A stretch of DNA of 64,000 nucleotides, from the NCBI GenBank assembly GCA_903772945.1, contig CAICTM010000160.1, positions 1 to 64,000 of the forward strand. Reading direction: 5' to 3'. The first letter of the stretch is position 1. Each line of letters starts with the position of its first letter. The translations under genes and the position numbers were made by a program. Shown piece after piece: positions 55,395 to 64,000 of this stretch. The notes beneath the pieces are model-generated. The model ran no database searches. It was given only the letters and a program-made list of their open reading frames with translations, and was not told the origin of the DNA. The stretch is from Seminavis robusta (lineage: Eukaryota > Bacillariophyta > Bacillariophyceae > Naviculales > Naviculaceae).

Positions 55395-55898
55395 GATGAA
55401 TCTGTTGGAAGTTACAGAGGGGCGAAGGAAGCGGGGGTGTACTAGCTAGTAGGAATGCCTCTGCGCAACAATGCGTCGTCTTAGATAAGATCTCAAAAAG
55501 AAATGAAGCTGTTTGTTGAAGTTTGTTTTGCGATCATTGCTTTCTCCTCGCATCGTCATCCGCGTGGAAGCTGCAGTCACGATCCCTCCACTGCCAACAC
55601 CTTCTCTTTTTGAGTTGAGTGTCAATCAGCCTCGCTGTATTCTTCAAAATCGCAACACGCCCTCCATCCAAAGAAATTTTTGGCTCTCAACGCTCTCACA
55701 ATTTGCACAAGAATGGGCTCTTTCGGCAGTCGCAAATTTTGTGGTTCAACAGCAACCGTAACAAGTGGACGAAAGTGCGGGTATACTCAATGACAGATAC
55801 GCCAGCTCTAGCTGGATACAAGTAGACTAGATCAAGCGACGGGCACAACTGAGCCACCACCAACCAACCACAGGGACCCGTCCATCCCGTTGGTGACA
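55395..55898. promoter_or_regulatory. Divergent promoter region between DVR and peroxidase B
   Basis: About 500 bp between divergent start codons. CTAGCTAG at 55440. Both promoters must lie here; no core elements assigned. Confidence 0.35.
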
Positions 55899-58402
55899 AT
55901 GAAGCGACGACGGCTGTATTCTAGATGTTGTTGTATATATTACGCCTCTGCACTGTTATTACTAATGTTGACTACTATGGCAGTACAAGTCAGTGCAGAA
56001 GGATCCGTAGACACGGACAAGGCGTGCTATCTTCTGGGTGAAAGTATTATGATAAAATTTCAGACCGACGATCCAGAAGAGGATGATTGGGTGGGGATAT
56101 ACCATTTCGACGCGTCCAACGGGGATGCAGAGCCAAGTATGTGGGTAAGTCCGTATTTTGAAATCTCTTTGGTAAATGAACATGGTTCCACATGCCTCAT
56201 AAGTCTGACTTTGTGATTCTTCTGTGACAAAAAAGCTGTGGACGTGTGGAACTCAAAAGTGCTGGGGGAAGGCAAATAGAGGGAGACTTACTTTTGGAGG
56301 CACCGGGGCTATAGCAGATTACGAAGATGAGTGGCCCCTGGACCATGGAACATACGTTGCTGTCTTGGCACGTAATGCTGCTGAAGATGATGCCAGTGGA
56401 TACGATGTTTATGCTTACAGCGAGGTATTCCGGGTAAAAGGATACGACGGACAGTGTGGCGTTTCGGAAAGCCCCGCATTATCACCACAATTCACATCAT
56501 TCTCACCTATAACAGGGGTGCCCATGACAATGGATCCCACTGGAGAGACTCCTGTAGCCCCCCCAAACCTTGGCTATCCCACAACTGCAGACTATACGGT
56601 CCCTCCAACCAATAGCGAACTTCCATCAAGCAGGCCCTCAACGTCTTACTATCCATCGATGAACCCATCTGGAAAACCATCATCAACAGGCTATACGATC
56701 CCTCCAACCAATAGCGAAGTTCCATCAAGTAGGCCCTCAACGTCTTACTATCCATCAAGGAACCCATCTGGAAGACCATCATCAACAGGCTATACGGTCC
56801 CTCCAACCAATAGCGAAGTTCCATCAAGTAGGCCCTCAACGTCTTACTATCCATCAAGAACCCATCTGGAAGACAGCACTCCCAACCCATCTCATGTTCC
56901 ATCAAGCTACCCCACGACATCAACCATCCCATCGTCCTATAATCCTTACGCCACAACCAAAGGTCCGCTCCCATATGCAGCCACACCCCTTCCGAAGCCA
57001 CCAATGTCGCTGACACCGACGATTTACCCCACGGTCAAGCCCGGGAGCACCGCACCCTCAACGTCGTCAAGACCGAGCTATTACCCCAACAGTAATCCAG
57101 TCGCAGCCACTGACGAGCCAAGTACAAGACCTAGCATGGGCCCCTCGAATTATAGCCCGACGTATGACTCCACAGAGACACCAGCGACAGAATCCATGGA
57201 CAGCATGGCGAGTGTCATTGCAGCAGCAAAGCAGGATGTGGGACAACTAATCATTGCGCAACCTTCGCTAAGTGCACTCTTTCTGCGGCTTACGTTCCAT
57301 GATTGTAAGTACATATCACTAACTGAGAGATCAAAGCACACGATGGCTCTGGCTGAGAACTTCGTTGTTGCTTGATCGATTGACAACCCCACGGCAAGTC
57401 TCATGAAATCGTCATATCTCTTTTCGCTCTCAGGCCTTGGAGGATGCAATGGATGCATTAATCTGGCTAATCGAGACAACCGCATGTTAAACATCGCCAT
57501 AGACATCTTAGAACCATGTGTTCAGAAGTATGAGCCTTATGGTCTAAGTCGACCCGATATTTGGGTGTTGGCAAGCTCCGTCGGTGTCGAGCTGGCCATG
57601 CCAGACACAGCGTTTGTGGCAATACCTTTCAAAACGTATGGGCGCAAATCATGTGATCCTGCAGACATTATTGAGGGTCCCAACCCAGTCTTCTGTGACC
57701 CCAACTTGGGCACAGATGATCTTCTAGCTTTCTTCCGCGCACACTTTGGGTTTTCGCCGCAGGAAACCGCAGCAATATTAGGCGCACACACTATGTATGT
57801 TGGCAATGGTCGCGTTTACGTCGTTTGTATCCTCTGCTGAAGCGTCTCGCTAACTCAAGCCTCTTCTCTTGCCGTTTTGCAGTGGAGTTATGCATCGAGA
57901 GAGCTTGGGTTATGACTCTCCCAATGGATGGACCGTGGACAATGACGTCTTCAACAATGGTTATTACAGGGAGCTCGTCGGGGCTGGTAGGACAATCCGC
58001 GAGCAGTATACCAGGGCTGCAAACTGGAAGCAGAAATTTATTGACAACCGTGGCATGGAGGAAGGGGTGCCAAACGTCTTCCAGTGGGAAGGATATCCAA
58101 ATCAAAAGAAAATTGTCATGACGAATGCTGACATTGCTTTGGTGCGTCAACTCCATGCCGGCAACAAGGCAGCGAACGGAAAGGTGGCTTGCCAGTTTGT
58201 GCCAAGGTCGGGGAATGAGCCAACATGCCCAATGGCTAGAAGTGACCTCTTTGTGGAGATGGTGAGGTACAGAAACGACAACCATGCATTCTTGGAAGAC
58301 TTTCGTGAGGCGTTTATCAAGCTCACGATGACGGGCTATTTGGTGGACCCATACGGCTGTGATTCAGATGGCATTTGTGGGTTGATACGTGTACCGATAT
58401 AG
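55899..58402 (+). CDS. Secreted haem peroxidase with N-terminal DWIG-type beta domain (paralogue B)
   Basis: Four exons: 55899-56144, 56236-57304, 57434-57794 and 57883-58402; 731 residues. After a signal peptide (LLLLMLTTMAVQVSA) comes the same beta domain as paralogue A: ACYLLGESIMIKFQ, DDWVGIYHF and, across intron 1, SMWLWTCGTQKC. A long Pro/Ser/Thr/Tyr linker (about 190-400) includes three tandem 33-residue repeats. The peroxidase domain has distal LFLRLTFHDC (Arg433, His437), split by an intron inside the Cys codon, then LGGCNGC, GLSRPDIWVLAS, and the proximal ETAAILGAHTIG completed across intron 3. Compared with paralogue A the linker is much longer, an intron is gained at FHDC and one is absent at the NNGYY site. 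Probable role: H2O2-dependent oxidation at the cell surface or wall. Confidence 0.9.
56590..56888 (+). repeat. Three 99-bp coding tandem repeats in the peroxidase B linker
   Basis: Units start at about 56592, 56691 and 56790. Each encodes a Tyr-Thr-Val/Ile-Pro-Pro-Thr start, then SSRPSTSYYPS, then NPSG-PSSTG. Copies 2 and 3 are nearly identical, so the expansion is recent. The third copy diverges at its end. Confidence 0.85.
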
Positions 58403-59007
58403 TATGATGGCAAGGGGTGGCTATTGGGTAGATATCATATCAAAGCTTTTCCTTGCTCTATCGATAGGACTTGGATTGCCAGAGGCTGGCGCGGCGACTT
58501 CATTGCTGCTAGCTAGCATTTTGCGCAGAGAGAGTTAGTCCTGAGAGTTCGTACACGTGTAGGAGCTCCGAGTGAGCGTTGCTGTTCGTCTCGATGCCGA
58601 AAAAGGAGGCTGAACCCGCCACGACGGTTGTTTGTAATCCTGCAGATATGCTGTAGACGCGAGCTGACAAAGGCTGGCCAACATGAGCACCCACGAAATG
58701 CTGCCCGGCCCATGTCACGACGATCGTTGTTGGCTCTGCTGCAGTCGTAGGTGTCAAAGACATCGTCGTTGATCAAGTCCAGACCTGACCACACAGAATT
58801 GATCGTTTGCCTCCAGAGAACTGCGGGGCCTTTGTTGTACAGAATTCTCGTACAAGGCTCATGTCAATCTCTCTTTCCCCAGCAATCTCCAGAACAAAAT
58901 AACACCCTAAACATTAGTCCTACCGGTACACGTGTACCTTGTACATGTACTAACAGAAACAAGCCACCACAAAAACTGCACCAAGAGCAACGTTTTCCCA
59001 CCAAGGA
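58403..59007. other. Convergent spacer with one doubtful small frame
   Basis: 600 bp between convergent genes. A minus-strand frame at 58763-58509 (84 codons, start MSLTPTTAAEPTTIVVTWAG) has protein-like composition, but no recognised family or flanking exon, so it is noted rather than called. Confidence 0.35.
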
Positions 59008-60981
59008 TTAATCGATGTGAATGCGTCTCCCTAGGTGGACCTCAATAAGCTCTCCATCCGTGTCCAATAGTCTCCCGTTGCTGCCATCGAACTTTTCTCC
59101 CGGACTATTCATTTCCAAACGATATCTTTCATGTTCGAGGTGGCCTTCATATTCGTCCGGGCAGAGGGCATCGTCACCCTCGGTTACATACCTGAGAACG
59201 ATCTTCCCATCCGAGATGCGCTGGTAGACCATGAGGGCCAAGTCCCGAGAACACTCTTCATCGTTTTCTTTCCACGCAGTGAACAAGTTTTTCTCGACAG
59301 AGACCAGCTTCAAGTCTGTCACATCAATCACTGCATTCGGCTGCGAGAAAGGATCATTTCCAACAACAATGGATAGATCTTCCGACCTGTCTTTGATAAA
59401 TTCTTCCTGTGTCATTCGCATCTTTCTCGAGGAGTACCTTTTGTTTTGCAAAGCCCTGACACAGTCCCGAAGTTTTCCTTCACCAAATTGGTCGGCAACG
59501 TCTTTGGAGGAGGAGCTTTGGACATACTTTGCCAGCATCCTTAGGAGGAACTGGCGATCCTTTGCTGTAATGGATTCCTGTCTCCAAAAGATTGACACTA
59601 GATGGCCCATCAGAGTGACACCATTATACTGACTGTCGGGCATGTACGGATCCACTTCATCCGAATCCTTTGGAGCTCCAGAGAAGAAGAGAACAGAACG
59701 AGGGGCCGTGGTGGCAGGGCCAGCGTGACAAACGCTTCCTGGGAGACACGATACAGTACCCACGGGCAGCCTATCCTTCGAGACAAAACTGTCCCGCAAG
59801 GTCTTTTCCGGGTGGAGTGTGTCACCAAAGTAGCTCAACAGTTGTTGGGCACCCAGGTCTGCCTTGAACCTCTCCACAAGCCGTGGTGGAACTTTTGAGA
59901 AAGCGTCATCCTTGAAGAAGGGATTTTTTTCCCAAAGAGAAACCAGTTGATCAACATGGTGGAGTCTTCCGAGTTTGTCTGGTTCCGGAACAAAGAGAGT
60001 CCCTCGTGATTTGTTGGATAGAACCATGCCAAACTGGAAGTTCGGAGTCACCAAATCCACATGTGGAGCCTGGGCTGGTGCTGCCCGTTGGCAGACCAAC
60101 AATGAGAAATTCTCGAAGATGTATCCGTCTTGGACTCTAGGATCCATTTGCGCCTGCGACCGAGCATACTCCAATATAATCTCTTTGGCATTTTGGTTTT
60201 GCATGGTAGGCACAATGACAGTGTCAAACGCTTTGGATGCTTTGCCCTTTGCGTCCAGAAAGATTTCAAAACGCTTGCCCTGGATAAGTCTTGCTGACTC
60301 GGGTTCGTCGCCATCCTCGTTGTCCTTGATGAAAGTTTGAATTTTTTTCAGCACTTTCTGGTTGCGCAGCTTTGCTTCCAACTCCTTCAGAATCACCACA
60401 GCAGGTACGTCCGGATCATCAGGAGGGTAAACCAGACACATTCCAGTTTCATCGTTTCCCAAGTTTTCGATGCGATTCTTCTTCTTCTTTGGTGCCTCGT
60501 CCAATTTCTGTTTCTTGGCACGTTCTGAAAACATGGGTTCACTTGCTGCATTCTTCTTGTTTTGTGGCTCATCCAGTGTGGCCATATCCTCGTGATTCTC
60601 GGAGTCATCTGCTTCGTCTGTCGAGGGGCCAGCCTCCGCATCGTGTGGAGAGTCCTTGTCGCCTGCCTTTAAAGAAGACACTTCAGAGAACTCTGAAACC
60701 CGAGCCTCGGGTTTTCCAGTGTCTCTGGGAACGGCTTCTTTGGGTAAAGCAGATCGAGACGTGTCATCCCTTGCTGCTGCTGTCTCCACCTCTTCATCGG
60801 ACACCGTAACACCAAAGAGGCGGCCTGGGGGATCTGCTTTCGTGGAGGTACTAGTAGTAAGCGTGGGAGCCCCCATTTCAAGTCTGGCCGCTTCTTCCGT
60901 CGATCCTCCTGCCGGTTCTGGTGCTCTTGTAACCATCGAGTCCTGGTCAGAATCGTCCATGGCCACTCGAAACTCACTCAT
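59008..60981 (-). CDS. Candidate 2OG-Fe(II)-type oxygenase with long charged N-terminus
   Basis: 657 residues, single exon. The first 175 residues are acidic and low-complexity, with a basic patch (SERAKKQKLDEAPKKKKNR) that could be a nuclear signal. The middle part carries a double-stranded beta-helix-like pattern: His307 and Asp309 in APHVDLVTPNFQFGMVLS, then RGTLFVPEPD, and His419 with Arg428 in CHAGPATTAPRSVLFFSG. This H-x-D...H...R set is what Fe(II)/2-oxoglutarate dioxygenases use to bind iron and the co-substrate carboxylate. The C-terminal 150 residues are conserved-looking but unassigned. The catalytic reading is inference from four residues and context; I cannot name the family. A second ATG (MDDSDQ, 60960) is also possible as start. 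Confidence 0.7.
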   Translation of the reverse strand: MSEFRVAMDDSDQDSMVTRAPEPAGGSTEEAARLEMGAPTLTTSTSTKADPPGRLFGVTVSDEEVETAAARDDTSRSALPKEAVPRDTGKPEARVSEFSEVSSLKAGDKDSPHDAEAGPSTDEADDSENHEDMATLDEPQNKKNAASEPMFSERAKKQKLDEAPKKKKNRIENLGNDETGMCLVYPPDDPDVPAVVILKELEAKLRNQKVLKKIQTFIKDNEDGDEPESARLIQGKRFEIFLDAKGKASKAFDTVIVPTMQNQNAKEIILEYARSQAQMDPRVQDGYIFENFSLLVCQRAAPAQAPHVDLVTPNFQFGMVLSNKSRGTLFVPEPDKLGRLHHVDQLVSLWEKNPFFKDDAFSKVPPRLVERFKADLGAQQLLSYFGDTLHPEKTLRDSFVSKDRLPVGTVSCLPGSVCHAGPATTAPRSVLFFSGAPKDSDEVDPYMPDSQYNGVTLMGHLVSIFWRQESITAKDRQFLLRMLAKYVQSSSSKDVADQFGEGKLRDCVRALQNKRYSSRKMRMTQEEFIKDRSEDLSIVVGNDPFSQPNAVIDVTDLKLVSVEKNLFTAWKENDEECSRDLALMVYQRISDGKIVLRYVTEGDDALCPDEYEGHLEHERYRLEMNSPGEKFDGSNGRLLDTDGELIEVHLGRRIHID

Positions 60982-61271
60982 CTCAGTTGGGAAAGGCGAG
61001 GCTTAGACTGACACCCATTGATGGCAACGGATCGAGTTGTGTTGTTGTTCGCCGCGCCATTGTGATCGCTGGTTTGGGGGTTGGGGGAGGGGTACGGTAG
61101 GATGGGTGACAGGAATGCGAATTGTCTGAGGTAGCCTGAACCCTTTCCATGTGACAGAGTTGAGTTGAGTGACGAGTGACAGTCGAGTCGAACCAGTCGA
61201 GTCCTCAGTCACACCGAAGGTTGACCCGAGTGAGTCTTGGCAAGACTGAGACGGAGTTTTTGTGCAAAAAT
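60982..61271. other. Short upstream region
   Basis: 290 bp upstream of the oxygenase gene, with GAGT-rich short repeats around 61155-61250. No gene. Confidence 0.4.
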
Positions 61272-61400
61272 AAATTAGGACAGTTTCATTTCAAGTTGAG
61301 TCCCACAAAGTCTCGCACGATCTCGCGCGATCTCGCGCGATCTCGCGCGATCTCGCGCGATCTTCCTAGGACTAAACTTGAAATGAAACTGTCCTAATTT
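61272..61400. mobile_element. 129-bp element with perfect 26-bp inverted repeats and an internal decamer array (MITE-like)
   Basis: 61272-61297 and 61375-61400 are exact reverse complements (AAATTAGGACAGTTTCATTT at the outer left side). The 77-bp interior contains about four and a half copies of the 10-mer CTCGCGCGAT at 61311-61362. It has no coding capacity. It is consistent with a non-autonomous DNA element of MITE type; the A/T-rich flanks leave the target-site duplication unclear. Confidence 0.7.
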
Positions 61401-62103
61401 TAGAACTGAAAAAACTACATGGTACTGGTACATGTACAAAGTCAGCATTATTGAAACAGATGCAGACAAGTTATGAGAAAATTAGATTAGGTAGAAACAA
61501 GAAAGAGATTTACAATAACACATCATCTGGCCGGCTAGCTATCATAGCTACGGGTACCATTGTTCCCTAAAAGCACTAGTAGCCAATTGTTAGGGAGGCG
61601 AGGTTATCTATCAATGGTACCAGTACCAGTACAGTACTGGTATGAGCGGTAGCTGTACTGTTTGCTTTACCACTCTTGGGAGAGCAGTCGTTCACTTTGT
61701 AGTTGTGGTCATCCTGGTTTCGCCTCGTCAAGCGACGCTGATGAAATGCTCAATTCATCATCTTTCGTCATTTGGGAGAACCTAAAACCAAAGCCGTGCT
61801 TCTGCCTTCAAGCAAAGCTCTGTCGACCCACTGATTGCAGAAGCACCATTATCCACGTTTCAACCCGAAGTGGAACCGGTGGTACAGCTGTACAGCGCAC
61901 CATGGAAGGGTGCCAAAGATCTATCTGTTCGGAGCAGGAATAATGTGATGAGCTTTTTCAGTTTGAGCCTCACCTCGCTACGGGACTAAAGGCCGTTTAT
62001 GAGGCGCTAATCATATCCAATTTTTAAGGTCTTGGTGAGAACTAGCCAATGGGCTTCATTGGATTCAACCGCAGGAGACGCACTTACAGAACTGAACGAA
62101 TGA
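61401..62103. other. Intergenic, no gene seen
   Basis: About 700 bp; TACCAGTACCAGTAC-type runs at 61617-61640. Nothing protein-like. Confidence 0.4.
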
Positions 62104-62754
62104 ATGGACCATCGATCGGAAAGAGACAACAACAGTAACAACAGCAAGATGATGTCAGGCCACGCCGTACACGCCCCTCAAGCTCTTGCAGAACAGCTCA
62201 CGGATGATTCCAGCGTATTGTACGAACCGCTGAGCTTGGACACCGAAGCTACCTTCCATCAGAACAAGGAAAACAATGTGAACCATCGCCATTTCGAAGC
62301 AACAAGAGGTCCTCTGAGCACACGGCACGATGCGGATGGTACCCGAGGACGACGTTTAGTGGACGGTATGGTCAAGGTGGCGACTGCCTGCAACCTATTG
62401 GTGCGAAGGCATGCCTGCAATCTGTGTCATGTTTATGCGGACCGGCAGGTCGAGTTTGAGCAGCGCGAGGAAAGCTCTCCTCCATCCTCGTCGAGGACCT
62501 ACGCGTCTTCATCGAGTCCTACGGAACGAGCTTGGAAAAAGATGAATTCAAGCCTAGAAGTTGACCTCTACCGTCGATTTCTCTTTGATGAAGAGTCGGT
62601 AGCCAACATGGAAATTATACCAGAAGGAAGCGGAGAGAAGAATGAATCCTTTCCAGAGTCTGGAGAGACGCCTCAGTCGGTCACAGAAGCGAAATTCGTG
62701 GAGGCTGCACCACAGCAACAACAATCTACGGAGAAGAAGGCTCTACTCGTCTAA
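62104..62754 (+). CDS. Hypothetical hydrophilic protein
   Basis: 216 residues, single exon, starting MDHRSERDNNSNNSKMM. Mostly polar and disordered, with an Asn/Ser-rich start and a Gln/Glu-rich end. One compact segment (DGMVKVATACNLLVRRHACN, then LCHVYADRQVEFEQ) at about 87-121 has closely spaced Cys and His, but no recognised spacing. A second structured-looking stretch is SLEVDLYRRFLFDEES. No signal peptide or membrane segment. Family unknown; called because of length, sensible start and codon use like its neighbours. AATAAA is at about 62865. Confidence 0.55.
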   Translation: MDHRSERDNNSNNSKMMSGHAVHAPQALAEQLTDDSSVLYEPLSLDTEATFHQNKENNVNHRHFEATRGPLSTRHDADGTRGRRLVDGMVKVATACNLLVRRHACNLCHVYADRQVEFEQREESSPPSSSRTYASSSSPTERAWKKMNSSLEVDLYRRFLFDEESVANMEIIPEGSGEKNESFPESGETPQSVTEAKFVEAAPQQQQSTEKKALLV

Positions 62755-63866
62755 AAAGACACACATTCGATTCGGCTGTACATTTGACTTGATTCGATTC
62801 AAGCAGGTCCTTCTTGGCTTTGATGCAATGAAGAAGACCAATACATACATTCAATACACAAAATAAATACACTGTAGGCTGTAGTTAGTTAGTCCATCTT
62901 GTTTGACTACGTAGTCTTTGGTATCGTATCTGTATCGGCCCGCTGGTTACCTTCGTACTCTAGCCAGCGATCGTTAGTGGATAGCAATGGAACCCTGTCC
63001 GATTTCCCAGATTGAACTCGAGTCAGTCGCTACGTATGTCAAATGGAGCCTTTCAATTGTCAATCACTTCTGGTTTTGGGCCGATCTAAAAAGGATAGAT
63101 TGTCAATCAATCCTTTTTCTAAAGATCAGGTAGAAGCTCTTTCCGAAAGCTCCTCGTGCTTTCCGCAACTCCTGGTTGCTTCCACTAAACATCTGGAGAA
63201 CTGTCGTCCTCATCTTGGTGAAGCATCCAGTCAGTATTCTTCGGAAATGCTCAGAGAAAGCTCATTCTTTTTTAGTTAGGAACAGGAGAGGTTTCTTGTT
63301 TCACCAAAGTCTACTAGCTAGCTAGAAGTCAGCTAATCAATTGTATGGCTGCTGCTCTCTCCAAACACCTACCTTATAATAAGCTCTAGACAAAGCAAGA
63401 CATCGTTGTCTCTGATATTTTGGATATGGCATCTCAGAGTGAGTGGCGGAATGGGCTGGACTACTATCGTAGCTAACTAGACGTACTATTTAGAGGTGGC
63501 AAGCCAGCGCTCTTACAACATGACCAACTACCGGTACCGGTATGTCATACGGTACGGTGGACCAACAAGACCTGATAGGTTTGTTTTCTAAAAACTGAGC
63601 ACAAACAAGCTCGATAAAGTGAGCCTTAACCTTATGGATCGGATCCGAATGATTGATTTGCTCTGGTTCAACAACTAACTCACCTCGATCCTTCTCATGT
63701 CAAAAAGGCAATCACGCGACACGCGATCACAGAGACAGATTCCGAGAAACAAGCAAATGCGTCGATGCTTGAAGGGGTGCCATACAACACCCTTCAGCAA
63801 TAATATACTACCGTACTACTGTACATCAGCCCGTTCGATAGGCATCGACACTTAATTGAATGGGAT
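62755..63866. other. Intergenic with a small hairpin
   Basis: About 1.1 kb. GATCTAAAAAGGAT at 63085 can pair with ATCCTTTTTCTAAAGATC ending about 63126. Palindrome clusters: CTAGCTAGCTAG at 63314, ACCGGTACCGGTA at 63530. No supported gene. Confidence 0.4.
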
Positions 63867-64000
63867 ATGACGACGGTAGCAGAAAGATGGGGACGGCGAT
63901 TGTTGTTCCATGAGTGGACTACCTTGTGGAAGGTAGCGTTTGCCCTCGTGGCAGTGGCCGATTTTTTGGGTTGCTGGCCGTTGTTCCTGGAAGGATGGGT
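63867..64000 (+). CDS. 5' end of a membrane protein, runs off the right edge
   Basis: Open frame of 44 codons from the ATG at 63867 to the end of the window, starting MTTVAERWGRRLLFHEWTTL. It continues into a hydrophobic segment (WKVAFALVAVADFLGCWPLF) that would be a signal anchor or first membrane span. Too short to assign to a family. Confidence 0.45.
   Translation, partial: MTTVAERWGRRLLFHEWTTLWKVAFALVAVADFLGCWPLFLEGW

Noticed and set aside
58509-58763. 84-codon minus-strand frame between convergent genes
   Set aside because: Composition is protein-like but there is no family, no signal and no supporting neighbour; noted only in the spacer entry.
1-64000. CRISPR arrays, rRNA or tRNA genes
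   Set aside because: No regularly spaced direct repeats of CRISPR type and no convincing tRNA B-box or cloverleaf or rRNA sequence were seen by eye; a tRNAscan run would be decisive.

Overview
This is a window of nuclear DNA from a photosynthetic eukaryote, most likely a pennate diatom. I lean towards a Seminavis-like raphid diatom, but that is an inference. The evidence is as follows: genes are compact with short GT-AG introns, mostly 76-163 bp; there is a chlorophyll-synthesis reductase (DVR) with a secretory-type leader ending in a Gly-Phe site; there is a plastid-type DUF4239 protein; there are many secreted or membrane proteins with Pro/Ser/Thr linkers; and there is a worn Ty1/copia fragment. 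No bacterial operons, rRNA, tRNA or CRISPR arrays were seen.

Layout. 0-9.7 kb: a partial CxxC protein at the left edge, a small Ser-rich protein, a 659-residue repeat-rich membrane-anchored protein, a two-exon gene joining helicase-associated domains to a PDZ-like domain, and, divergent from it, a four-exon Qa-SNARE (syntaxin). 10-19 kb: a dysferlin-domain/TRAF-zinc-finger protein, a copia fossil, an FkbM-type methyltransferase and a five-exon SGNH-hydrolase-like protein. 19-31.7 kb: a five-exon secreted haem peroxidase, an EGF-like membrane protein, a large ectodomain protein, a DUF4239 protein with a tandemly duplicated 3' end, and a multi-pass membrane protein. 32 kb: a two-exon selenoprotein W gene with an in-frame TGA at the CxxU position and a SECIS-like hairpin just downstream. 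33-43.7 kb: a secreted propeller-like protein, a 3.4 kb gene-poor stretch, a FAD monooxygenase with a small last exon, an ankyrin-repeat gene interrupted by a TGA at a repeat cysteine, and a small zinc-binding protein. 44-53.4 kb: an Arg/Ser-repeat protein with a RanBP2-type zinc finger, a cyclophilin-E-like single-RRM protein, an S41-like protease with disrupted frame, and a Kir-type potassium channel. 53.8-64 kb: DVR, a second secreted haem peroxidase with the same unusual architecture as the first, a candidate 2OG-Fe(II) oxygenase, a 26-bp-TIR element carrying a decamer array, a hypothetical protein, and the 5' end of a membrane protein at the right edge.

The genes do not form one pathway; they are ordinary nuclear neighbours. 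Two relationships stand out. The two peroxidases, 37 kb apart and on opposite strands, are paralogues that share an N-terminal DWIG-type beta domain, a Pro/Ser/Thr linker and two intron positions. The intergenic DNA is rich in clustered self-complementary tetramers (CTAG, CCGG, GTAC, CATG). The item most likely to be missed by ordinary gene calling is the selenoprotein W gene, because its TGA would be read as a stop.
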